Positions 44,739-55,366 of a stretch of 64,000 bases of DNA are shown one piece after another. How positions within the stretch are numbered: the stretch's first letter is position 1; each line of letters begins with the position of its first letter. The notes beneath the pieces are model-generated. The model saw nothing but the letters and a program-made list of their open reading frames with translations. It made no database searches and was not told the DNA's origin. The translations under genes were made by a program, and so were the position numbers. Source of the DNA: Marinobacter sp. LA51 (GTDB taxonomy: Bacteria > Pseudomonadota > Gammaproteobacteria > Pseudomonadales > Oleiphilaceae); NCBI RefSeq assembly GCF_030297175.1, contig NZ_AP028070.1, positions 682,001-746,000 of the forward strand, given 5' to 3'.

Positions 44739-45796
44739 GTCATGGCCTCCCGATACAGCCTTTCCATGCTATCCACCATGGCCTCGATGGTGAAGGCTGT
44801 TTTGATCCGCTGCATTGCTGGTGTTTGGGCCTGCCGGGTCCGGGGCAGATCGGACAGGGCCTGATCGATGACCGCCCGAAGGCTCTCGGCGCTTCCGTCG
44901 TGGCTCAATGCAGATTGTGGCAGCAGCTCCACCGGTCCGGCCACCGGTGTCGAGACCACCGGGCAACCTGCTGCGAGGGCCTCTATGAGTACGTAGGAGA
45001 ATCCTTCCCGCTCGGAACTGATGATGGTCAGGTCGGCGTGCCGATAGAGGGATTGCAGATCTTCGCAATAGCCGGGCAGCGTGACCTTGTTGTGCAGGTT
45101 CAGGGTGTCGATCAGGCGTTCAAGACGAGGCCGCTCAGAGCCTTCGCCATAAATCGTCAATTGTTCAGGCTGTGCCAGTTTTGACCAGGCTTCGATCAGT
45201 GTGTGAAATCCTTTCACCGCCTCTAGCCGGCCAGCGGAGATGCATCGCGTTGGGACCGCGGCGTCGTCGGTGGCAGTGGCGCTGGCGCGATAGTCATCGG
45301 AGCAGGGCGCGCGCTCTGAAACATCGTCCATCGCAATGCCGTTGTAGATCAGGTGCTTGTTGCCATGTTCCAGATTCTCAAAAACCCGGGGGCTAACCGC
45401 GATCACAGCGTCTTGACGCAGGAAGGCTTTATGGCTTTTTTTGATGCCGTGTACGGTGCCAACGCGTAGCGGCGCAAGACCCAGTGGTGTTTGCCCGGAA
45501 AGCTGGGCTGCTTTGTTGCCGTGAGCATGCAGGACATCGGGTTTGATCCGGCGAAGGCATTGCCGCAGGGCAAAGCGAAGCCAGGGGTTCAAACGGCTGC
45601 ATTCAACCGGTAGCGGATGAAAATGTACCTCGGCTGGAAACCGGGCCCGATAACTCCCATGCGCCATAACATGCACGCTGTGGCCGCGCCTGGCGAGCTC
45701 AAGGCCCAAGTCAAACACATGCTTTTCCATGCCACCCCAGCCGGTGCCAGGCGTTGCAAACAGTAGCGCAATCGTCAGTGGCCGCGAGCGGTTCAT
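44735..45796 (-). CDS. Glycosyltransferase family 4
   Basis: This is a 353-residue GT-B glycosyltransferase. It has the glycine-rich N-terminal loop FATPGTGWGGMEKHVFDLG, VLHAHGNKAAQL and VGTVHGIKKSHKAF. The donor-site half has CISAGRLEAVKGFHTLIEAW and the EX7E motif in SSEREGFSYVLIEALAAGCPVVST. Such retaining transferases add core sugars such as glucose or mannose. It overlaps neighbouring genes at both ends by four bases (ATGA), so it is translationally coupled to the second GT4 and to the YrbL-like gene. Confidence 0.88.
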   Translation of the reverse strand: MNRSRPLTIALLFATPGTGWGGMEKHVFDLGLELARRGHSVHVMAHGSYRARFPAEVHFHPLPVECSRLNPWLRFALRQCLRRIKPDVLHAHGNKAAQLSGQTPLGLAPLRVGTVHGIKKSHKAFLRQDAVIAVSPRVFENLEHGNKHLIYNGIAMDDVSERAPCSDDYRASATATDDAAVPTRCISAGRLEAVKGFHTLIEAWSKLAQPEQLTIYGEGSERPRLERLIDTLNLHNKVTLPGYCEDLQSLYRHADLTIISSEREGFSYVLIEALAAGCPVVSTPVAGPVELLPQSALSHDGSAESLRAVIDQALSDLPRTRQAQTPAMQRIKTAFTIEAMVDSMERLYREAMT

Positions 45797-46908
45797 GGCT
45801 GGGGTTGACGCTCTGCCAGCACGGATTCGTAAACCCGAAGCGTGGCCTCGGTTTGCGCCTGGAGCTGAAAGCGGTAGGGGATTTCAATATCGGGCGGGCC
45901 TGAATCCAAAAGCCTAAGGACGGTTTTGGAGAATTCGTCGGTGTCGTCCGGTGAGACCAGACCATCCCGAAAACACGCTTGCAGTGTCTCGGCGGCTCCG
46001 CCCCGATTGTAGGCGGCGACCGGTGTGCCCGAGGCCAGGGCTTCGGTAACCGTGCGCCCGAACGGTTCCGGTTTTGTACTCATGTGGCACACCACATCGG
46101 CCAGCAGGTACAGCGTGGTCATGTCGTTGCGCTGTCCCAGGAAGCTGACATGATCGGTCAGGTTCAGGCGGGCCCGCTCTTTTTCAAGCTCTTCAAGGAA
46201 AGGTTCCTTACCCGGTTCCGCGCCGCCAACCACTATGCCGTGGCAGTCCGGCTGCTGGCGGACCAGTTTCGCCATCATCGCCAGGAAGTCGAGCTGGCCT
46301 TTCCAGCGCGAAATCCGGCCCGGCATCATGATGATTTTCTTGCCAGCCAGCTGCGGGTACTGTCGAAACCATCGTTGCCGCCATTGTGTGCTGAGCTCGC
46401 GCTGGCGAAAGGCGTTCAGGTCAACTCCGCGCTGGATGACCGTAAGCTTGTGCTCCGGCACCGGGTAGTTTTCGAGTACGTAATCCCGCACACAGCTTGA
46501 GACTGCAATCAGGTGGTCAGCCCGGGTCATGATGGCGCTGTAAGGGGTGACCGAGTACATGCCATGAAAAGTGGCAACCACGGCCGGCCGTTCGCTGGGG
46601 GGGATGCCTCTGAGCGCCAGGCGGATGATCCAGGCCGGCATGCGTGAACGGACATGAACAATGTCGGGTTTCAGCTCCCGTAGTAGCTTGCGCATGGGCA
46701 GAATCTGTCCGAACGATACGGGTGATTTCCGGTGGATTGGCATGAATATGTGGTTGGAACCCTGGCCGCGCAGCTGCTCGGCCATTGGGCCGCCCTTGGA
46801 GACCACGTAGGATTCATGGCCACGCTTGACCAGGTCAGACGCGAATTCCACGGTGCCTCGTTCAACCCCTCCGCTGTATAGCGCGGGCAGGGCCTGGAGA
46901 ATTCTCAT
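45793..46908 (-). CDS. Glycosyltransferase family 4 (WaaG-like fold)
   Basis: This is a 371-residue GT-B glycosyltransferase. It starts MRILQALPALYSGGVERGTVEF and has DIVHVRSRMPAWI, the donor-site MPGRISRWKGQLDFLAMM and KPEPFGRTVTEALASGTPVAAYN with the EX7E-type catalytic region. The pattern is common to LPS glucosyl/mannosyltransferases; the exact sugar is unknown. It overlaps the ELM1-type gene and the next GT4 gene, four bases each. Confidence 0.88.
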   Translation of the reverse strand: MRILQALPALYSGGVERGTVEFASDLVKRGHESYVVSKGGPMAEQLRGQGSNHIFMPIHRKSPVSFGQILPMRKLLRELKPDIVHVRSRMPAWIIRLALRGIPPSERPAVVATFHGMYSVTPYSAIMTRADHLIAVSSCVRDYVLENYPVPEHKLTVIQRGVDLNAFRQRELSTQWRQRWFRQYPQLAGKKIIMMPGRISRWKGQLDFLAMMAKLVRQQPDCHGIVVGGAEPGKEPFLEELEKERARLNLTDHVSFLGQRNDMTTLYLLADVVCHMSTKPEPFGRTVTEALASGTPVAAYNRGGAAETLQACFRDGLVSPDDTDEFSKTVLRLLDSGPPDIEIPYRFQLQAQTEATLRVYESVLAERQPQP

Positions 46909-47885
46909 CCGTTCGTCCTTTTGTTCGCTGGTGGGATTGCGCGAGAGGCGGGCAGGTGCCGGTCAATGACCCAGCGTGCCGCGCGATCGGACTCCCATAG
47001 TATCGCTGTTGGGGCGGTATCCCCGGTCATGACTGCAGCATGATCGGTCCAGCGGGCGATTCGTCCGTTTTCAACCAGATGGCCAATACCTTGGGCGACG
47101 CGGCTGGCAGGGCGAGCGGCGAGCTCGAAAATACCGGTTGGCACCCCCGCTGTTGCCGCCTCACACACCATGGACATGCTGTCCGGGGTGACCCAGGCGG
47201 CTCTGGATGCGGCCAGCTGGTGCGAAAGCCAGTCCTGGTAGGTGTCATTTGGGTGAACAACGGTGATTTTGGGGCCTTGCAGTTCTGCCAGCCGGCCTAG
47301 CAATTCTTCCGGCGTTCGGCGGGAGCCGCCGATGGTCCAACGCCATGCCGGGTATTGCCCGATCAGGTTGTTGATCTGTCCGAGCAGCACGTCATTGTCC
47401 CACTCGAAATGCGGCGATGGGCCACCGATGAGTATAAGTGCCTCTGGTTTATCGGTGATGCGGGCCAGAGGCGTGATCGAATTAAGCGCGCCCTCGGTGA
47501 GCAGAACGTGTTTGCTGTGGATGGCATCGTGGGCCGGGGTAATCACGCCGTCGACCCAGCTGAGGGGGAAGCCGGGTTTCATCAGGGTTAGCATTTTGGC
47601 GCGGCCGACTCTGCGCAGGGACAGTAACAGCCGGTGGGTGCCCGTGCCTGCCGCAACGATCAGGTTCGGTGATGGCAATGCGGCATCAAGGGTGGGGGCG
47701 ATGCCCAGCAGAGCGCGCCATACGGGTACCGAAACTTCGTTGGCGTCAATCCAGTGAAGACTGGCGCCGGTGAGCACGCGAAGGCGATTGCCCAGCCCCT
47801 TCAGTTGACTCCGGTGGCCCGCTTTGTTGTCGGTCAGCAGCCAGATCGCAGGCGCGCCGTTGTTACGCTCAGTGGACTTGGGCAT
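46905..47885 (-). CDS. ELM1/GtrOC1 family putative glycosyltransferase
   Basis: This is a 326-residue protein of the mitochondrial-fission ELM1 family, GT-B-like proteins found in many proteobacterial LPS clusters. It has WLLTDNKAGHRSQLKGLGNRL, VAAGTGTHRLLLSLRR, a VILIGGPSPHFEW-type segment (LILIGGPSPHFEW) and the C-terminal VTPDSMSMVCEAATAGVPTGIFEL, which resembles a nucleotide-sugar site. The bacterial function is largely unknown. It is the second gene of a four-gene overlapping run and probably acts in core oligosaccharide synthesis. Confidence 0.82.
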   Translation of the reverse strand: MPKSTERNNGAPAIWLLTDNKAGHRSQLKGLGNRLRVLTGASLHWIDANEVSVPVWRALLGIAPTLDAALPSPNLIVAAGTGTHRLLLSLRRVGRAKMLTLMKPGFPLSWVDGVITPAHDAIHSKHVLLTEGALNSITPLARITDKPEALILIGGPSPHFEWDNDVLLGQINNLIGQYPAWRWTIGGSRRTPEELLGRLAELQGPKITVVHPNDTYQDWLSHQLAASRAAWVTPDSMSMVCEAATAGVPTGIFELAARPASRVAQGIGHLVENGRIARWTDHAAVMTGDTAPTAILWESDRAARWVIDRHLPASRAIPPANKRTNG

Positions 47886-47925
47886 AGATTCCGGTCATGT
47901 AAACCGGCCTCCGTTTGCGTGCTGG

Positions 47926-48873
47926 TTAGTGGCGACCATAAAAGCCAGGATCGCCAACGTTCGGGCGTGTTTTGAAGCGGCGGTGCATCCATAGGTACTG
48001 CTCCGGCGCCCGACGAATTTCCTGTTCGATGGTGTGGTTAACGAGCGTGGCATCCTGTAGATCATCGCCACTGGGAAAGTTCTCAAGAGCCGGATGAAAG
48101 AAGATGTCGTACCCGGGCTGGCCTTCACGCCGGACGTGACTGAAGGGCACAACGGCGCAACCACTGCGTTCGGCGATGCGGGAGGTGGCCGTAATAGTGC
48201 CTGCCGGGATGTCGAAAAACGGGGCAAAGACAATGTCCTTGCGGCCGTAATCCTGATCGGTGGCGTACCAGACTGCGTGATTGTTTTTCAGACTTCTGAA
48301 CAGACCGCGCAAATCCCTGGCACCGAGGACCTTGCCGTACCGGCGCTCCCGTGCCCGGGTCATCACTGCATTCATCAGAGGGTTGTTGTGATCCCGCTGC
48401 ATGACATCGGCGTTGATGTACTCGGTGACCAGACTGCCTCCGAGATCCAACGTGCTGTAGTGGCCGCCAAGCAAAAGAACACCTTTGCCGCGAGCGAGGG
48501 CCTGCTCAAAATGTTCGAGCCCATGAACGGTGGTAATGGAGGTTAGCTTAGCGGGATCCCGGAACCAGGCCAGGCCCAGTTCCATCAGGCCAATACCATT
48601 GGCAATGAACGACTTGCGAACGAGGGCAGCTTGCTGTGCAGAGCTAAGCTCTGGAAAACACAGGCCAATGTTAACCTCGGTGATGTGGCGACGGCTGCCG
48701 GCCAGGCGCCACGCCAGCAGCCCGGCGATTTTTCCGAGCCACCATTGAACCCGGATCGGCAGCTGCGCCAGCAACCGCATCAGGCCAATGCCGATCCACG
48801 TTGGCCACCACCGGGGGTGGCGGTAGGCGGAGTAGTCGGTATTTCTCGGGAGTTTTCGGTGCTTCTTCTTCAC
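47926..48873 (-). CDS. Kdo2-lipid A acyltransferase family protein (LpxL/HtrB type), copy 2
   Basis: This is a 315-residue lipid A secondary acyltransferase-type protein. It has an N-terminal basic segment, a hydrophobic helix (about residues 25-55) and the HX4D motif in LLLGGHYSTLDLGG. The segment VWYATDQDYGRKDIVFAPFF and the ending YLWMHRRFKTRP fit HtrB/LpxL. The start is GTG at 48873 with a weak RBS. It lies divergent from waaA, in the position that would allow acylation after Kdo addition. It differs strongly from copy 1, so the two likely act on different positions. Confidence 0.88.
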   Translation of the reverse strand: MKKKHRKLPRNTDYSAYRHPRWWPTWIGIGLMRLLAQLPIRVQWWLGKIAGLLAWRLAGSRRHITEVNIGLCFPELSSAQQAALVRKSFIANGIGLMELGLAWFRDPAKLTSITTVHGLEHFEQALARGKGVLLLGGHYSTLDLGGSLVTEYINADVMQRDHNNPLMNAVMTRARERRYGKVLGARDLRGLFRSLKNNHAVWYATDQDYGRKDIVFAPFFDIPAGTITATSRIAERSGCAVVPFSHVRREGQPGYDIFFHPALENFPSGDDLQDATLVNHTIEQEIRRAPEQYLWMHRRFKTRPNVGDPGFYGRH

Positions 48874-48995
48874 GGGAATAATGACCCTGCCTGTCCGCGA
48901 AACCGGTCGCCGTTGCGGGCGAATGCCAGTATCAATCAGAAGTAAATCAATGGGTTTTCGGCTATGATACCTTACTGTTTTATCCGGAGTCCTGT

Positions 48996-50249
48996 GTGCT
49001 GCAATTTATCTATTCCCAGTTGATTCGGTTACTTTTGCCCTTCATTTTGTTGCGCCTGTGGTGGAACGGTCGTCAGGCTCCGGAGTTGCGCCGCAACTGG
49101 TACCAACGACTGGGCATTGTGCCCCGCTACGAGGGCGCAGTTGTGTGGGTGCATGCGGTATCTGTGGGTGAAACCATTGCTGCCGGTCCTATGGTTCGTC
49201 GCCTTTTGGCCCGCGACCCCGGTATCACCATCCTGATGACCGCGATGACCGACACCGGCCTGGCACAGGCCCAAAAAATGTTCGGCGACCAGGTGCAGTA
49301 CGCCTACGCGCCTTATGATACGCCTGGTTCCATCCGGCGGTTTCTGAAGCGGGCACAACCCCGTATTCTGGTCATCATGGAAACCGAAATCTGGCCGAAC
49401 ATGATACGCCAGTGCCGGACGCTTGAGGTGCCGGTGTTTCTGATTAACGCTCGGCTTTCCGAGCGTTCAGCCCAGGGCTATGAGCGCATCAAGAGCCTGG
49501 CCGCACCGATCATGCGCAGTATCAGTTGGGTGGCCGCCCAGGCTGAAAAAGACGCCGAGCGCTTTTGTCGGATTGGCGTTGCCAGCTCGAAAGTCGCTGT
49601 CACTGGAAGTATTAAGTTCGACGTCGATATCACCGAAGAGGTCCGCCGTGCATCGGCGGAGCTTCGGCAATCCCTCTCCAGGCCGGCAGTATGGATCGCA
49701 GGTAGCACCCATGAGGGAGAAGACGCGCAGTTGCTGGAAGCGCATCGAAAAGTGCTTGCCGTCCATCCCGGCACTCTGCTCATTATCGTGCCGCGTCATC
49801 CGGAGCGATTTGCGTCGGTGGCCGATAAGGTTGAAAAAGCCGGTTTGACGCTGGCACGCCGTTCAACCGGTAACGGTGTGGCTTCGGCCGATGTTTACCT
49901 GGCCGATACCATGGGCGAGTTGATGATGCTCTACGGCGCCAGTGACATGGCGTTTGTGGGAGGATCGTTGATCGAGCGCGGTGGGCATAACCCATTGGAA
50001 CCGGCGGCCTGGGGTATTCCCGTATTCTCCGGTCCGCACGTGTTTAACTTCGAGACCATCTACCAGCGTCTGCTGGACGATTCCGGTGTCAAGCTGGTTG
50101 CCGATGCTGACGAACTGTCGACTCACCTTGTTCAGCTGATCAGCGACGATGATGAGCGCCGCACCGCTGGTGAAGGGGCTCTGGCCGTCGTTAACAAGAA
50201 TCGGGGTGCGCTGGACAAGGTTGTCGACGGGATCGTAGAGCGGATTTAA
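48996..50249 (+). CDS. waaA: 3-deoxy-D-manno-octulosonic acid transferase
   Basis: This is a 417-residue, membrane-anchored GT-B transferase that attaches Kdo to lipid IV-A. An N-terminal helix (FIYSQLIRLLLPFILLRLWW) is followed by VWVHAVSVGETIAAGPMVRRL and the catalytic-type segment WIAGSTHEGEDAQLLEAH. The donor site YLADTMGELMMLYGASDMAFVGGSLIERGGHNPLEPAAWG is the family signature. The start is GTG with GGAG eight bases before it. Co-occurrence with kdkA in this window suggests a single, phosphorylated Kdo, but that depends on WaaA specificity. Confidence 0.96.
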   Translation: MLQFIYSQLIRLLLPFILLRLWWNGRQAPELRRNWYQRLGIVPRYEGAVVWVHAVSVGETIAAGPMVRRLLARDPGITILMTAMTDTGLAQAQKMFGDQVQYAYAPYDTPGSIRRFLKRAQPRILVIMETEIWPNMIRQCRTLEVPVFLINARLSERSAQGYERIKSLAAPIMRSISWVAAQAEKDAERFCRIGVASSKVAVTGSIKFDVDITEEVRRASAELRQSLSRPAVWIAGSTHEGEDAQLLEAHRKVLAVHPGTLLIIVPRHPERFASVADKVEKAGLTLARRSTGNGVASADVYLADTMGELMMLYGASDMAFVGGSLIERGGHNPLEPAAWGIPVFSGPHVFNFETIYQRLLDDSGVKLVADADELSTHLVQLISDDDERRTAGEGALAVVNKNRGALDKVVDGIVERI

Positions 50250-50280
50250 GGCGAGCCCGGAGTCGAGCCCGCCTCGCGTC

Positions 50281-51660
50281 TTACTGGACTGGGCTGTCCA
50301 AAACCTTGTCTTCGTTGGCCAACGCTTCGATACCCGGCGCCGATTCACTCAGCCAGTTGTTCAGTGCAACCAGATCCTGTGGGCTCAGCGTTCCGGCAGC
50401 CTGCTTGAGCTGCAGGGTGTTGATTACGTAGTCGTAGCGAGAGTTGGCGTAGTCCCTGAGCGCCACGTAATAGGCCTGCTCGGCATCCAGTACCTCAACA
50501 ATGTTTCGTGTACCAACCTCGTACCCGGCTCGGGTGGCGTCCAGGGCGCTGCGGCGGGAGACAATGGTCTGCTCAAGTGCCGAGGCAGTCTCAATGTTGT
50601 TATTTACGGTCAAGAACAGGCTGCGTGTGCTCACCCGTACGTCTCGACGAACGGTTTTCAGTGACTGTTCGGCGACTGTGACCAAGGAACGCCGTTGGCG
50701 AACGCCGGCCTGAGTTCCACCGCCGGTGTAAAGTGGCACGTTCAGAGTCACGCCAATCACACCCTGCGTTGTAGTGCCATCCCGTTGCATCTGGAAAGAG
50801 CTGGGATCTTCCAGCCCGTCGGTTTTGGTTTTCCCGTACGAGGCGTTCAGGTCCAGGGTGGGGTAGTGGCCCGCCTTGGCGGACTTGAGATTGGCTTCGC
50901 TGACATTCAATTCGTACAGCGCCGATTGGACAGACCAGTTTTGATCGAGAGCCGTGGTCTCCCAGGCTGACGGATCCATCGGGTCCGGTCGACCCAGTGG
51001 GAAATTCTGCCGCAGATTTTCGATCTCTTCCGGGAATTCACCGGTCAGACGTGCCACCTGTTCCTGGGCAATATTGAGCTGGTTTTCCGCAACAATACGC
51101 TGACTGCGAGTGTCGTCGTAGGTTGCGCGTGCCTCGTAGACTTCGGTAATGGCGATCAGGCCAACGTCGAAACGCTCCTGGGCCTGCTCATACTGACGCT
51201 GGATTGCGGCCTCCGCTGAGCGGGTCGTGATGACGGTGTCCCGGGCGCGGAGTACGTTGAAGTAGGCTGTGGCCACATCCAAGATCAACTGCTGTTGAGC
51301 GAGGTTGTAATCGGCGCGAGCAGACTCGGTTTGAAACTGGCTGGCGTCATAATCGAACCAGGCGTCGGCCCGGAACAGGGGTTGGGTGAGTTGAACTCCG
51401 TAGGCCAGTTCGCGGTAGCTGTTGTCCTGGTTGGGGCCCTCCACATCAATGTAATTGGCTTCGCCAAATGCGCCGAGCTGGGGTAGCAGCACGCTGCGAG
51501 TCACATCGCTGGCGGCTTGCTGGGCTTCGAAACTGGCCTGGGCGGCGGCAATGCCGGAGTCGTAGGACAGTGCTTTCTCATAGGTTTCCATCAGATCGAT
51601 GGACAGGGCAGGTTGAGCCACCATGAGACCAACAAGTCCGGAAAGCAGACGTTTCTTCAT
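50281..51660 (-). CDS. tolC: Outer-membrane channel protein TolC
   Basis: This is a 459-residue outer-membrane exit duct for type I secretion and efflux pumps. A signal peptide (KKRLLSGLVGLMVAQPALS) is followed by two repeats of the outer-membrane efflux (OEP) fold: LMETYEKALSYDSGIAAAQA with helices and QLTQPLFRADAW, and later LNVPLYTGGG...LVTVAEQSLKTVRRDVR...VGTRNIVEVLDAEQAYY. RBS AGGAG lies before the ATG. It is convergent with waaA (31-base gap) and divergent from the thiC leader, as in Pseudomonas. Confidence 0.95.
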   Translation of the reverse strand: MKKRLLSGLVGLMVAQPALSIDLMETYEKALSYDSGIAAAQASFEAQQAASDVTRSVLLPQLGAFGEANYIDVEGPNQDNSYRELAYGVQLTQPLFRADAWFDYDASQFQTESARADYNLAQQQLILDVATAYFNVLRARDTVITTRSAEAAIQRQYEQAQERFDVGLIAITEVYEARATYDDTRSQRIVAENQLNIAQEQVARLTGEFPEEIENLRQNFPLGRPDPMDPSAWETTALDQNWSVQSALYELNVSEANLKSAKAGHYPTLDLNASYGKTKTDGLEDPSSFQMQRDGTTTQGVIGVTLNVPLYTGGGTQAGVRQRRSLVTVAEQSLKTVRRDVRVSTRSLFLTVNNNIETASALEQTIVSRRSALDATRAGYEVGTRNIVEVLDAEQAYYVALRDYANSRYDYVINTLQLKQAAGTLSPQDLVALNNWLSESAPGIEALANEDKVLDSPVQ

Positions 51661-51750
51661 TGTTTCTCCTGAATACTTGTGGACGTGAGCGTCCTACTCG
51701 CAAACGCTGATATGGTCGCTGCACTGTGCAAGTTGTGCAGAAACAGACCG

Positions 51751-51779
51751 TTGATAAGGCTTTGGTGCGCCATTATGGA
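51751..51779 (+). promoter_or_regulatory. Candidate promoter upstream of the thiC riboswitch
   Basis: TTGATA (51751-51756) and TATGGA (51774-51779) are separated by 17 bases. The match is 5/6 for the -35 and 4/6 for the -10. The start site would lie about 65 bases before the riboswitch, giving a leader of about 270 bases before thiC. Confidence 0.4.
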
Positions 51780-51851
51780 CAATAATCAGTCACAGCTCTA
51801 CACTTGCAAACGGCACTCATTTGCGGTGTCACACAAAACAGATTCGCGTCT

Positions 51852-51953
51852 TGACGGGGTGCTGGTCTGCCTAAACTAGATATGGGCAGATGGCTGAGAT
51901 TGCAACGCAGAACCCGCGACCTGATCCGGATAATACCGGCGTAGGAATTAAGA
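51852..51953 (+). promoter_or_regulatory. TPP riboswitch (THI element) upstream of thiC
   Basis: The conserved TPP aptamer blocks are in order: GGGGTGC near 51857, GCTGAGAT near 51892, ACCC near 51912, and the hallmark CCTGATCCGGATAATACCGG (51920-51939) followed by CGTAGGAA. It lies about 105 bases before the thiC ATG and should turn off thiC when thiamine pyrophosphate is abundant. No clear T-run terminator follows, so control may be by RBS sequestration or another mechanism. Confidence 0.95.
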
Positions 51954-52040
51954 CCACATAGCTGATTGGCAAATCGTGTCTCCGATCGAACAGGGGGAGA
52001 CCGTGCTCAGCTCCGTCATACGCGACCCGACATCCAATAA

Positions 52041-53936
<1,896 letters not shown>

Positions 53937-53937
53937 A

Positions 53938-53982
53938 TTGATTGGGGATTGGTGTGCCGAGCGCCAATCCCCTTGCAATCAA
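53938..53982 (+). terminator. Hairpin after thiC, probable weak terminator
   Basis: GGGGATTGG (53944-53952) and CCAATCCCC (53964-53972) form a nine-pair stem. Flanking TTGATT (53938-53943) and AATCAA (53977-53982) extend it with a bulge. The T-run is poor, so termination may be partial. Confidence 0.5.
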
Positions 53983-54031
53983 GAACAGCCAAAGGCTATC
54001 GTTCGAAGTCATTGCCGAATCAGGGTGAACA

Positions 54032-54649
54032 ATGACCGAACCATTTCAGTTCAACGCCAACGACGTCACCATCGAGAAACGTGAGACCGTTTTCCAGGGC
54101 TTTTTCCGCATGGACAAGCTTTGGCTAACGCACGCGCGCTTCGATGGCCGGGACATGCCTGTTTTTACCCGGGAGCTGTTCATTCGTGGCGATGCCACCT
54201 GCGTTTTGCCCTACGATCCGGTCCGGGATGAAGTGGTGCTGTTAGAGCAGTTCCGCCTGGGAGCCCTTGGGCGCAATCAGTCACCCTGGTTGCTGGAGCT
54301 GGTGGCCGGGATGAACGAGGACGGTGAGACGCCTGAAGATGTGGCCCAACGGGAAGGTCAGGAAGAAGCCGGGCTATCCTTTCGTGAGCTGACCAGGATC
54401 TGTGACTACATGGTGTCGCCCGGTGGCACTACCGAGCTGATCCATCTGTTTTGTGGGTTGATCAGCACCGAGGCAGCCGGAGGGCTGTTCGGTGTCGAGC
54501 ATGAGCATGAAGATATCCGGGCCCATGTGGTCAGTGCCGAGAATGCCATTGCCATGATCCACGATGGCAGGATCAACAACGCAGCAGCTATTATTGCCTT
54601 GCAGTGGCTTGAACTGAACCGTTCAAGACTTCGGAGAGAGGCCAGCTAA
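54032..54649 (+). CDS. nudF: ADP-ribose pyrophosphatase NudF-like
   Basis: This is a 205-residue Nudix hydrolase that cleaves ADP-ribose to AMP and ribose-5-phosphate. The Nudix box is complete: GMNEDGETPEDVAQREGQEEAGL (shown split as GMNEDGETPEDV and AQREGQEEAGL), matching GX5EX7REUXEEXGU. The domain-swapped N-terminal strand (VFQGFFRMDKLWLTHARFDG) is typical of ADPRase. It is followed by yqiB (one-base overlap) and cpdA, the same order as in E. coli. Confidence 0.93.
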   Translation: MTEPFQFNANDVTIEKRETVFQGFFRMDKLWLTHARFDGRDMPVFTRELFIRGDATCVLPYDPVRDEVVLLEQFRLGALGRNQSPWLLELVAGMNEDGETPEDVAQREGQEEAGLSFRELTRICDYMVSPGGTTELIHLFCGLISTEAAGGLFGVEHEHEDIRAHVVSAENAIAMIHDGRINNAAAIIALQWLELNRSRLRREAS

Positions 54650-55134
54650 TGACTGAGTGGAGCATGCAACCAAAGCGCTATGTGCCGGATCTGCGGCAGC
54701 TTGGTGCCCTGTGCGATGGCAATTACCAGCGCCTGCGCCGGTTGCGCCAGCTTGAGGTGGACGGTAAGCCGGTGTGCGAATTCGAGCTCCACAGTGAAAA
54801 TATCTACCTGGGTCGGGTTCAAATCAAGCTGTTGCAGACCGCCAAGTACACGGAAACCCTCCTGCTGGAACAGATTCACAATTCTGGACGCTGGCTCAAT
54901 AACCCGCAAATGACCGTGCGTGTCTATCACGATGCCTCTATGGCTGAGGTGATCAGCTGTTATCGTGATCGCCAGATCGCACCTGTCAACGACTATCCCA
55001 ACCGATTCATGCACCACCCCGATGAAAAAGCCCAGGTCAACGGCTTCCTAGCGGACTGGCTGGACTATTGCCTGCGCTTTGGTCACCTGCCGATGGAGCA
55101 CGCTGCCTGGTCCGCTGGCGAGGGCGTCGATTGA
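54649..55134 (+). CDS. yqiB: YqiB family protein (DUF1249)
   Basis: This is a 161-residue cytoplasmic protein of unknown function, family DUF1249. It has YVPDLRQLGALCDGNYQRLRRL, FELHSENIYLGRVQIKLLQ, MTVRVYHDASMAEVISCYRDR and the C-terminal YPNRFMHHPDEKAQVNGFLADWL, all family segments. Start overlaps the nudF stop (TAATG). Synteny nudF-yqiB-cpdA is conserved in gammaproteobacteria, but no activity is known. Confidence 0.9.
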   Translation: MTEWSMQPKRYVPDLRQLGALCDGNYQRLRRLRQLEVDGKPVCEFELHSENIYLGRVQIKLLQTAKYTETLLLEQIHNSGRWLNNPQMTVRVYHDASMAEVISCYRDRQIAPVNDYPNRFMHHPDEKAQVNGFLADWLDYCLRFGHLPMEHAAWSAGEGVD

Positions 55135-55333
55135 TCCGGATTTCCGGTCCGACACGGCTTGCAAACGCGCGAATGCTTGTAAGTGGGTGTGTCGCAGTTG
55201 TCAAAAAGGGCATTTTGTCATCGGGGGCTGATCAGAATGTGATCCTTGTGGCATTCAAGAGAAACCAAACCGCAAGCAGCCGTCGTACACTTGCCCGAGA
55301 GTTTGAATTGGGCACTGACTTGACCAAGAGCGC

Positions 55334-55366
55334 ATGACTACAAAGGCGTATGACTACAAAAGATAG
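55334..55366 (+). other. Tandem 11-base repeat with 10-codon mini-ORF overlapping the cpdA start
   Basis: ATGACTACAAA occurs at 55334-55344 and again at 55350-55360, 16 bases apart, so the two ATGs are in different frames. The first ATG opens a 10-codon frame ([10 protein letters not shown]) that ends at a TAG overlapping the first codons of cpdA. Whether the mini-frame is translated is unknown. Confidence 0.4.

Noticed and set aside
51761..51772. TTTGGTGCGCCA as an NtrC half-site before thiC
   Set aside because: Only one arm matches and there is no sigma-54 promoter nearby; it also falls within the candidate sigma-70 spacer.
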